From positions 1 to 5,916 of the forward strand of contig DCTV01000007.1 in assembly GCA_002329665.1 (NCBI GenBank): a stretch of 5,916 nt of DNA. The letters run 5' to 3'. Source of the DNA: Christensenella sp. UBA1431. GTDB lineage: Bacteria > Bacillota > Clostridia > Christensenellales > UBA1431. Position 1 is the stretch's first letter. Every line of letters starts with the position of its first letter. Position numbers and translations under genes: made by a program. Under the pieces are notes generated by a model. The model ran no database searches. It was not told where the DNA came from and was given only the letters and a program-made list of their open reading frames with translations. This document shows positions 1 to 5,916 of the stretch, one piece after another.

Positions 1-1676
1 ACATGATGGACGAGGTGCGCGCCCTCGGGGACAGCATCGACATACGCAGGCTCGAGAGCGAGCTGGGGGTACCGGTGGTGCCCATCTCGGCCAGCCGGAA
101 CGAAGGCACGGGCAGGCTCCTTGCAAGGGCCGTGGAAGTGGCGCAGAGGAGGCAGATCCCGCCCATACACGATATCTGTTCGGGCGACGTGCACAAGGCG
201 CTGCACGCCATAGCGCATCTGGTGGAAGACAAGGCGAGGACCAGGAGATATCCGGTGCGTTACACTGCCACCAAGCTGGTGGAAGGGGACGCGCTGGTAC
301 GCGACGCGATCGGGCTCGATCCTTCCGAGACCGCATTGATCGAAGACATCGTACATAAGATGGAAAAGGACGCCGGACAGGACCGCGAGGCTTTGCTCGC
401 CGACACGCGCTATGATTTTATCGGCGGCGTCGTGGGGCGGGCCGTGAAACGCAAACGCGCGTACGGCGAGCCTACGCGCTCGGACCGCATCGACGCGCTG
501 CTGACCCACAGGTTCTGGGCCTACCCGATATTCCTGCTCATCATGTTCCTCGTGTTCGAGATCACGTTCGGCTTCATCGGTTCGACGCTGCGGACGGGCT
601 TCACCTGGGTGCTGGATTCCGGCGTCTCGCTGATTGACGGCCTGCTCGAAAACGCGGGCGCGTCCCCCTGGGTGACGGGGCTCGCCGTGGACGGCGTGCT
701 GGCGGGAGTGAGCGCCATCCTCTCGTTCATGCCGGTGATACTGCTGCTGTTCTTGTGCCTGTCCGTCCTCGAAGACAGCGGGTACATGGCGCGCGCGGCG
801 TTCATGATGGACCGGCTTCTGCGCCACCTCGGGCTGTCCGGCCGCTCGTTCATCCCTATGATCATGGGGTTTGGCTGCAGCGTTCCCGCGATCATGGCGA
901 CGCGGACCCTGGACAACGAGCGCGACCGCCGCCTGACCATTTTTTTGACGCCGTTCATGTCCTGCGGCGCCAAGGTGCCCGTCTATGCCGTGTTCACGGC
1001 GGCGTTTTTTCAGAGGGACCAGTCGCTCGTGATGCTTTCGATTTATGTGCTGGGTGCGGTTATAGCCGTAGTATCGGGGCTCGTGCTCAAGAAGACGGTG
1101 CTCAGGGGCGAACCGGCGCCTTTCGTGCTCGAACTGCCCACCTACCGCCTGCCCACGTTAAAAAGCGTGCTCCTGCACATGTGGGAGAAGGCGCGCGGCT
1201 TCGTGAAGCGCGCGTTCACGGTGATCCTGGCTGCAAGTGTCCTGATATGGTTCCTGCAATCCTTCGATTTTTCGCTCAGCATGGTCGCGGACAGCTCCAC
1301 GTCGATTCTGGCCTACGTGGGCATGGTGATCGCGCCCGTCTTCATCCCGCTGGGGTTCGGCACGTGGCAGGCGGCGACGGCGCTGGTGACGGGGTTTACC
1401 GCCAAGGAAGTGGTGATAAGCACGATGGCCGTGTTGTACGCGGCAGAAGCGGGCATGCTAAGCACGGTCCTGCAGGGCGTGTTCACGCCGCTATCGGCCT
1501 ACGCGTTTATGGCGTTCACGGCCCTGTACCTGCCCTGCGTGGCGGCGTTTTCGGCGATGGTGCGCGAGATGGGCTCCTGGAAATGGGCCTTGGGGGCGGT
1601 GGGCTTTCAGACGCTGGTCGCGTGGACCGTGGCGTTTATCATATTCCAGGGCGGGAGGCTTTTGGGGCTCAGCTGA
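1..1676 (+). CDS. feoB: Ferrous iron transport protein B (FeoB), 5'-truncated by the window edge
   Basis: FeoB is the GTPase-coupled inner-membrane permease that imports Fe(II). Residues are numbered here from the Met codon at base 3. The window opens inside the G4 motif NxxD: bases 1-2 are the end of what is probably an Asn codon, followed by Met-Met-Asp. The G5 Ser-Ala follows at residues 29-30 (VPISAS). A helical cytosolic linker runs to about residue 165. The membrane part starts near Trp172. It includes a first gate region with the LEDSGYMARAAF motif, GCSVPAI (Cys292) and FMSCGAKVPVY (Cys321), then a FeoB_C-type stretch. A second gate region has a helix at about 399-421, GFTAKEVV from 464 and LYLPCVAAF with Cys512. 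The last helix is at about 528-548 and the TGA is at 1674-1676. FeoB proteins usually have 600-780 residues, so roughly the first 110-130 residues (G1-G3) lie upstream. No frameshift is seen. The identification is secure; regulation cannot be judged because the promoter is outside the window. Confidence 0.97.
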   Translation, partial: MMDEVRALGDSIDIRRLESELGVPVVPISASRNEGTGRLLARAVEVAQRRQIPPIHDICSGDVHKALHAIAHLVEDKARTRRYPVRYTATKLVEGDALVRDAIGLDPSETALIEDIVHKMEKDAGQDREALLADTRYDFIGGVVGRAVKRKRAYGEPTRSDRIDALLTHRFWAYPIFLLIMFLVFEITFGFIGSTLRTGFTWVLDSGVSLIDGLLENAGASPWVTGLAVDGVLAGVSAILSFMPVILLLFLCLSVLEDSGYMARAAFMMDRLLRHLGLSGRSFIPMIMGFGCSVPAIMATRTLDNERDRRLTIFLTPFMSCGAKVPVYAVFTAAFFQRDQSLVMLSIYVLGAVIAVVSGLVLKKTVLRGEPAPFVLELPTYRLPTLKSVLLHMWEKARGFVKRAFTVILAASVLIWFLQSFDFSLSMVADSSTSILAYVGMVIAPVFIPLGFGTWQAATALVTGFTAKEVVISTMAVLYAAEAGMLSTVLQGVFTPLSAYAFMAFTALYLPCVAAFSAMVREMGSWKWALGAVGFQTLVAWTVAFIIFQGGRLLGLS

Positions 1677-1688
1677 AGGAAGGCGCTG

Positions 1689-1874
1689 ATGATGAACTGG
1701 ATCGACTGGATCGTGGCGGGCGTCATCATCGTATTAACGGTGGTCATCGTGGTCCGCGGCGTACTGAAAAGGCGGAAAAAGGACGCGCCCATGTGTTCAG
1801 GATGCCCGTACGCGAACGAGTGCGTCCGGGGCGGAGACTGCCCCAGGAAGACGGGGCCGAAAAAACAGGCCTAG
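1689..1874 (+). CDS. FeoB-associated Cys-rich membrane protein (small, 61 aa)
   Basis: This is a 61-residue protein with one hydrophobic helix at about residues 5-26 (WIVAGVIIVLTVVIVV). A basic stop-transfer patch (KRRKK, 27-31) follows, then a short tail with four cysteines at 36, 39, 45 and 51, spaced C-x2-C-x5-C-x5-C. By the positive-inside rule the tail should face the cytoplasm. It begins 12 bp after the feoB stop, so it is almost certainly co-transcribed. Size, layout and position match the small Cys-rich proteins encoded after feoB in many Firmicutes, whose exact role is unsettled. A part in metal handling or FeoB assembly, perhaps in place of FeoC, is inference. A purine-rich Shine-Dalgarno (AAGGAAGG, 1676-1683) lies 5 bases before the ATG at 1689 and 8 bases before a second in-frame ATG at 1692. 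Either Met could start it; the first is taken here. The stop is TAG. Confidence 0.88.
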   Translation: MMNWIDWIVAGVIIVLTVVIVVRGVLKRRKKDAPMCSGCPYANECVRGGDCPRKTGPKKQA

Positions 1875-1877
1875 CGC

Positions 1878-1893
1878 TGTCGAAAAAACGACA
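1878..1893 (+). repeat. Small perfect hairpin with A6 loop after the feo genes
   Basis: TGTCG and CGACA flank a loop of six A residues, just past the stop codon of the small Cys-rich gene. The stem is only 5 bp and no T-tract follows directly, so it is not a convincing terminator alone. A second TGTC at 1897-1900 could pair instead with GACA at 1890-1893, which gives two mutually exclusive small stems. It might protect the 3' end of the feo mRNA, or it may be chance. Confidence 0.25.
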
Positions 1894-1942
1894 ATCTGTC
1901 ACAATTTTGCTGCTCATCCATAATATTTAACGGGGTTTTTTC

Positions 1943-1983
1943 ATAAATAACGAATTCCGGTATTTATTTTTTGTGTTTTTTTT
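1943..1983 (+). terminator. Possible rho-independent terminator of the feo operon (AT-rich stem)
   Basis: ATAAATA (1943-1949) is the exact reverse complement of TATTTAT (1961-1967). Past one A/G mismatch the stem can continue with two inner C-G pairs (1951-1952 with 1958-1959) around a 5-base loop. The 3' arm runs into T-rich sequence, with T's at 1967-1972 and eight T's at 1976-1983. Position and shape suit a terminator for the feo transcript. The stem is almost all A-T, which is weak for a GC-rich genome, so the call is tentative. Confidence 0.4.
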
Positions 1984-1985
1984 GG

Positions 1986-2002
1986 TAACATGTTGCATGT
2001 TA
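1986..2002. promoter_or_regulatory. Perfect 7-3-7 palindrome, candidate operator upstream of gltB
   Basis: TAACATG-TTG-CATGTTA is a perfect inverted repeat of two 7-base arms around 3 bases, ending 96 bp before the gltB start. The half-site AACATGT occurs again at 2050-2056, 63 bases after its first copy at 1987, close to six helical turns. The left arm overlaps a possible extended -10 element (TGG then TAACAT, 1983-1991), though no good -35 is visible. The layout suits a dimeric DNA-binding regulator of gltB. LysR-type activators often control gltB, but the protein cannot be named from the sequence. It does not match the TnrA/GlnR consensus. Confidence 0.35.
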
Positions 2003-2087
2003 GGCAATGACGTCTTGCAAAATTGGAAGCGGATTTATGCCCCTATTCCAACATGTCTTTGGGCGGCGGGGGTATTTTGCTGATAGC

Positions 2088-2093
2088 GGGGGA
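2088..2093 (+). promoter_or_regulatory. Ribosome binding site of gltB (GGGGGA)
   Basis: A G-rich Shine-Dalgarno-like stretch sits 5 bases before the ATG at 2099. It decides between two overlapping ATGs in ATGAATG. The first, at 2095, would be only 1 base from this site and opens a frame of just 16 codons. The second, at 2099, has normal spacing and opens gltB. It lacks the usual AGGAGG core, so it may be of moderate strength. Confidence 0.55.
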
Positions 2094-2098
2094 TATGA

Positions 2099-5000
2099 AT
2101 GAAGAAGGCCAACACGCCGAGGGGACTCTACCGTCCGGATTTTGAACACGACGCCTGTGGGATCGGCGCAATCGCAAGCATAAAAGGAATAAAAAGCCAT
2201 AAGGTCGTCGTGGATGCGCTGGACATCCTCGTCAACCTCGAACACAGGGGCGGGGTCGGCGCGGAGAGGAACACGGGCGACGGGGCGGGGATGCTCCTTC
2301 AGCTTCCGCACCGGTTCTTTGTGATCGAGGCGCAAAAACACGGCGTGATCCTGCCGGACCCGGGCGAATACGCGGCAGGCATGCTGTTCCTTTCGGCGGA
2401 CCCGGACATGGCCGGATACGGGAAGACATTCTTCGAGCGCATCGCGCGGCAGGAGGGCTTCGAGTTCCTGTTCTGGCGCGAGGTCCCGCACGATCCCTCG
2501 GAACTGGGCAGGACGGCGTTTGAGTGCAAGCCTTCCATATGGCAGCCTTTCGTTTCGCATACGCAAAAGGGCCTGACGACCCTCGAGTTCGAGCGCAGGC
2601 TGTATGTCCTGCGGCGCGTGACGGAAAGCGCCGTCCTTGAAGACGAAAGGCTGTCCAAGGACACGTTTTATTTCTCCTCGCTCTCGGCCAGGACGATCGT
2701 TTATAAGGGCATGCTGATGGCGTCGCAGATCAGGCGGTTCTATCCGGACCTGACCAACGCGCGCGTCGAGACCGCGATCGCGCTGGTGCACTCGCGCTAC
2801 AGCACGAACACGTTCCCGAGCTGGGAGCGGGCCCATCCCTACCGCTACATCATCCACAACGGCGAGATCAACACGCTGCGCGGGAACATCAACCGCCTCT
2901 ACGCGCGGCAGAGCAAGCTCGATTCGCCTACGCTTGGGAGCGACCTCAAGCGCATACTGCCCATCATCAACACGGAAGGGTCGGACTCGGCGATACTGGA
3001 CAACACGCTGGAGTTTTTGACGATGGCCGGCAGGGAACTGCCCAAGGCCGTGATGATGACCGTGCCCGAGCCGTGGATACATAACGAGAGGATATCCGAC
3101 AGCCTCAGGGCCTACCTTGAATACAACGCCATTCTGATGGAGCCGTGGGACGGACCCGCCGCCGTGATCTACAGCGACGGGGAGATTCTAGGCGCTGTTT
3201 TGGATAGAAACGGCCTGCGTCCTTCGCGCTATTACATCACCAGGGACGACCATGTGGTCCTCGCCTCCGAAGTGGGCGTCATCGATATCGACCCGGCGAA
3301 CATAGCGGAAAAACGGCGGCTGCAGCCCGGCAACATGCTCGCGGTGGACACCGCCAAGGGGCGCATTATAAGCAACGACGAACTCAAGGAAGGCTACGCC
3401 GGCGAGCACCCTTTCAGGCAGTGGCTGAAGGAGGAACTGCTGTACGCCGACAGGCTCGACATGCCCGACGTAATAGAGGAGCGGCTCTCGCGCGAGCAGC
3501 TCCTGTTCCGGCAGAAGGCGTTCGGGTACTCGTACGAGGACGTCAGCGATACGATCACCCATATGGCCGACCGCGGCACCGAGCCGATCGGGTCCATGGG
3601 CATCGACGTCCCGCTCGCGGTCCTTTCCGACAGGCCCAAGCCGCTTTTCGACTATTTCAAGGAGTTGTTCGCACAGGTCACCAACCCGCCCATCGACGCG
3701 ATGCGCGAGGAGGTCGTCACGGCGACCAACGTGTACCTGGGCACCGACGGCAACCTCCTGAGGGACAGCCGCGAGAACTGCCGCATGATCCGCCTGGAGA
3801 GCCCAATCCTGGATTTCGAGCGGTTCCAGAAGATAAGGCACGTGGACCGGGAAGGATTCAGCGTCGCCACGCTCTCCACGCTCTTTGACAGGCGGCGCGG
3901 CGAAGGCGCGCTGGAAGAGGCGCTCGGGCGCCTTTGCGAAGAGGCGTACAGGCTCTACATAAACGGCCACAACCTGCTGATCCTCAGCGACAGGGGGATG
4001 GACCGCAACATGGTGCCGATCGCGTCGGCCCTGGCGCTCTCGGCCGTGCACCACCACCTGGTCCGCCTGGGCGTGCGCACGGCGCTGGACCTCATCGTCG
4101 ACACCGCCGAGCCGCGCGAGGTGCATCATTTCGCGGTGCTGCTGGGCTTCGGCGCGTCGGCCGTCTACCCGTACCTCGCGCACCGGACCGTGCGCGAACT
4201 GTGCGAGGAGAAGGTCATAAGCCTGCCGTACGAAAAGGCGGTTCAGAACTACAACAAAGCGGTGCTCAAGGGCGTCATCAAGGTGCTTTCCAAGATGGGC
4301 ATCTCGACCATACAGTCCTACCAGGGCGCGCAGATATTCGAGGCCGTCGGGATCAGCGACGAAGTGATCGACAGATACTTCACCAACACCGTCAGCCGCG
4401 TGGGCGGCGTCGGCCTTCGAGAGCTGCAGAAAGAAGCCGAGCTCAAGCACGACGAGGCGATTAAAAAGCGCTCGATACAGCGTTACGACCAACTCCCCTC
4501 CAACGGGGAACACCGCGCGCGGGCGGGGAAGGAGAGGCACCTTTATAACCCGATGACCATCCACACCCTCCAGCAGGCAACAAAGAAAGGCGACTACGGG
4601 CTTTTCAAGGAGTATTCTGCGATGCTCGAAGGCGGGGACGGCCCGATTACGCTGCGGGGGCTGATGGACTTCAATTTCGACCCAAACGGCGGCGTCCCCA
4701 TCGACGAGGTCGAGAGCGTGGACGATATCGTCAGGCGCTTCAAGACCGGCGCGATGTCCTACGGTTCGATTTCGCTGGAGGCGCACCAGGCGCTGGCGAT
4801 CGCCATGAACCGGCTGCACGGGAAATCGAACACGGGCGAAGGCGGCGAGGACCCCGAACGCTATACCCCCGAGCCCAACGGGGACTCGCGGATGTCGGCG
4901 ATCAAGCAGGTGGCCTCCGGGCGTTTCGGCGTGACTTCCCGGTACCTGGTCAACTCGAAGGAACTGCAGATCAAGATGGCGCAGGGCGCGAAACCCGGCG

Positions 5001-5916
5001 AAGGCGGGCAGCTCCCCGCGAGCAAGGTATATCCCTGGATCGCGGGCACCAGGGGCACGACCCCGGGCGTGGGGCTCATCTCCCCGCCGCCGCACCACGA
5101 CATCTATTCGATCGAGGACCTGGCGCAGCTCATCTACGACCTGAAAAACTCCAACGACGAAGCGGGCGTCTCGGTGAAGCTGGTGTCCGAGGCCGGCGTG
5201 GGCACGATCGCCGCCGGCGTTTCGAAGGGTGGCGCGGGTGTCATCCTGATCTCAAGCCATGACGGCGGCACGGGCGCGTCGCCGCGCAACTCGATCAAGC
5301 ACGCGGGGCTGCCCTGGGAGCTCGGGCTCTCGGAAACGCACCAGATCCTGCTTTGTAACCGGCTGCGCGAACGCGTGCGCGTCGAAACGGACGGCAAGCT
5401 GATGACCGGGCGCGACGTCGTGATCGCGGCTTTGCTGGGCGCGGACGAATACGGTTTCGCGACGGCGCCGCTGGTGGCGCTGGGCTGCGTGATGATGCGC
5501 GTATGCAACCTGGACACCTGCCCGGTCGGCATCGCGACACAGAACGAGGAGCTGCGCAGGCGGTTCAGGGGGAAGCCCGAATACGTGGTCAACTTCATGC
5601 GCTTCGTCGCGCAGGAGATGCGCGAATACATGGCCAGGCTCGGTTTCAGGACCGTCAACGAGATGATCGGGCGGGTCGACAAGCTGAGGAAACGCGACGG
5701 TATCAAGGGCTGGAAAGCGAGGACGGTGGACCTGAGAGGCATACTCGACCCGGAGGGCATCGACAAGACCAAGGCCGTGCATTACAGGAAGGACGCCGAG
5801 TTCGACCACCGGCTCGACCGCGTGATCGACAGCACGCTGTTCCTCAGGCAGTGTGAACCGGCGCTGGAGCGCGGGGAAAGGGTCAGGTTCAGGGCCGAGA
5901 TCAACAACATCAACCG
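2099..5916 (+). CDS. gltB: Glutamate synthase large subunit (GOGAT alpha), 3'-truncated by the window edge
   Basis: GltB makes two glutamates from L-glutamine and 2-oxoglutarate; with GltD it usually draws electrons from NADPH. The ATG at 2099 is fixed because TGA stops the frame directly before it (2096-2098). A 19-residue propeptide precedes the catalytic nucleophile Cys20 (DACGIG). The class-II amidotransferase domain spans about 20-440 and has Arg233 (HSRYST), Asn254-Gly255 (HNGEIN) and Asp296 (EGSDSA). These match the spacing of active-site residues in Azospirillum GltB as I recall it. The central domain is at about 465-760. The FMN/2-oxoglutarate barrel is at about 815-1190, with GAMSYGSIS (884-892), [10 protein letters not shown] (908-917), [12 protein letters not shown] (962-973) and DGGTGAS (1055-1061). 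Cys1130, Cys1136 and Cys1141 have the 6- and 5-residue spacing of the 3Fe-4S ligands. The frame stays open for 1272 codons and ends in PALERGE...INNINR, the entry to the GXGXG domain. About 230-260 residues should follow. Gly1047 and Ser1053 look atypical. A ferredoxin-dependent form cannot be excluded without gltD. Confidence 0.97.
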   Translation, partial: MKKANTPRGLYRPDFEHDACGIGAIASIKGIKSHKVVVDALDILVNLEHRGGVGAERNTGDGAGMLLQLPHRFFVIEAQKHGVILPDPGEYAAGMLFLSADPDMAGYGKTFFERIARQEGFEFLFWREVPHDPSELGRTAFECKPSIWQPFVSHTQKGLTTLEFERRLYVLRRVTESAVLEDERLSKDTFYFSSLSARTIVYKGMLMASQIRRFYPDLTNARVETAIALVHSRYSTNTFPSWERAHPYRYIIHNGEINTLRGNINRLYARQSKLDSPTLGSDLKRILPIINTEGSDSAILDNTLEFLTMAGRELPKAVMMTVPEPWIHNERISDSLRAYLEYNAILMEPWDGPAAVIYSDGEILGAVLDRNGLRPSRYYITRDDHVVLASEVGVIDIDPANIAEKRRLQPGNMLAVDTAKGRIISNDELKEGYAGEHPFRQWLKEELLYADRLDMPDVIEERLSREQLLFRQKAFGYSYEDVSDTITHMADRGTEPIGSMGIDVPLAVLSDRPKPLFDYFKELFAQVTNPPIDAMREEVVTATNVYLGTDGNLLRDSRENCRMIRLESPILDFERFQKIRHVDREGFSVATLSTLFDRRRGEGALEEALGRLCEEAYRLYINGHNLLILSDRGMDRNMVPIASALALSAVHHHLVRLGVRTALDLIVDTAEPREVHHFAVLLGFGASAVYPYLAHRTVRELCEEKVISLPYEKAVQNYNKAVLKGVIKVLSKMGISTIQSYQGAQIFEAVGISDEVIDRYFTNTVSRVGGVGLRELQKEAELKHDEAIKKRSIQRYDQLPSNGEHRARAGKERHLYNPMTIHTLQQATKKGDYGLFKEYSAMLEGGDGPITLRGLMDFNFDPNGGVPIDEVESVDDIVRRFKTGAMSYGSISLEAHQALAIAMNRLHGKSNTGEGGEDPERYTPEPNGDSRMSAIKQVASGRFGVTSRYLVNSKELQIKMAQGAKPGEGGQLPASKVYPWIAGTRGTTPGVGLISPPPHHDIYSIEDLAQLIYDLKNSNDEAGVSVKLVSEAGVGTIAAGVSKGGAGVILISSHDGGTGASPRNSIKHAGLPWELGLSETHQILLCNRLRERVRVETDGKLMTGRDVVIAALLGADEYGFATAPLVALGCVMMRVCNLDTCPVGIATQNEELRRRFRGKPEYVVNFMRFVAQEMREYMARLGFRTVNEMIGRVDKLRKRDGIKGWKARTVDLRGILDPEGIDKTKAVHYRKDAEFDHRLDRVIDSTLFLRQCEPALERGERVRFRAEINNIN

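Noticed and set aside
755..1930. Sense-strand open frame of 391 codons overlapping feoB and the Cys-rich gene
   Set aside because: It is the out-of-frame reading of feoB membrane helices and of the small gene. Both real frames carry family motifs and this one does not.
1904..2082. Direct repeat ATTTTGCTG at 1904-1912 and 2074-2082
   Set aside because: A 9-base repeat 170 bases apart, with no matching flanks or symmetry, is not distinguishable from chance in AT-rich intergenic DNA.
1875..2098. A riboswitch, T-box or small RNA gene in the intergenic gap
   Set aside because: I see only short hairpins and no multi-stem fold or known conserved motif such as a glutamine riboswitch core. A covariance-model search would be the decisive test.
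1875..2098. Fur-type iron box between the feo genes and gltB
   Set aside because: No sequence close to the 19-base Fur consensus is visible, and the feo promoter should lie upstream of the window.
2000..3082. Antisense open frame of 360 codons over the start of gltB
   Set aside because: The sense strand encodes the conserved amidotransferase domain with all key residues; the antisense product has low-complexity Arg-rich content and no domain I recognise.
3188..5098. Antisense open frame of 636 codons opposite gltB
   Set aside because: It lies wholly opposite a clearly real gltB, its translation is rich in Arg, Val, His and Ala without recognisable motifs, and long antisense frames are expected in GC-rich genes.
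5134..5809. Two overlapping antisense frames of about 200 codons near the right edge
   Set aside because: They are opposite the FMN and 3Fe-4S region of gltB, which is collinear with the family; the antisense products are composition artefacts.

Overview
The window comes from a GC-rich bacterium (about 60% GC by eye, with frequent GCG, CTG, GGC, AGG and ATA codons). It reads entirely on the + strand. It holds two partial large genes, one complete small gene and one AT-rich intergenic gap of 224 bp. A ferrous-iron permease followed directly by a short single-span Cys-rich protein is an arrangement typical of Bacillota (Clostridia) and some other anaerobes. A GC-rich member of the Clostridia is my best guess for the host, but the evidence does not fix the lineage.

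Region 1 (1-1874) is the tail of a feo ferrous-iron uptake operon. It starts inside feoB, at the G4 nucleotide-specificity motif of the GTPase domain, and runs through the whole membrane permease to its stop at 1676. Twelve bases later comes a 61-residue protein with one transmembrane helix and a four-cysteine tail, the FeoB-associated Cys-rich type. The start of feoB, and any feoA, lie upstream of the window.

Region 2 (1875-2098) is noncoding and much richer in A and T than the genes. It holds a small A-loop hairpin, an AT-rich stem followed by T-tracts that could end the feo transcript, and a perfect 7-3-7 palindrome that is a candidate operator for the next gene. A G-rich ribosome binding site lies just before that gene.

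Region 3 (2099-5916) is gltB, the large subunit of glutamate synthase (GOGAT). It is open and collinear with the family for 1272 codons. It keeps the catalytic Cys, the amidotransferase oxyanion residues, the FMN-domain motifs and the three cysteines of the 3Fe-4S cluster. The window ends at the start of the C-terminal GXGXG beta-helix domain. Any gltD would lie downstream.

The two modules are ordinary housekeeping functions: Fe(II) import, and assimilation of ammonia nitrogen from glutamine into glutamate. They are probably separate transcription units. I found no mobile element, CRISPR array, RNA gene or clearly new system. The points most worth a second look are the intergenic palindrome and two unusual residues near the FMN-binding loop of GltB.
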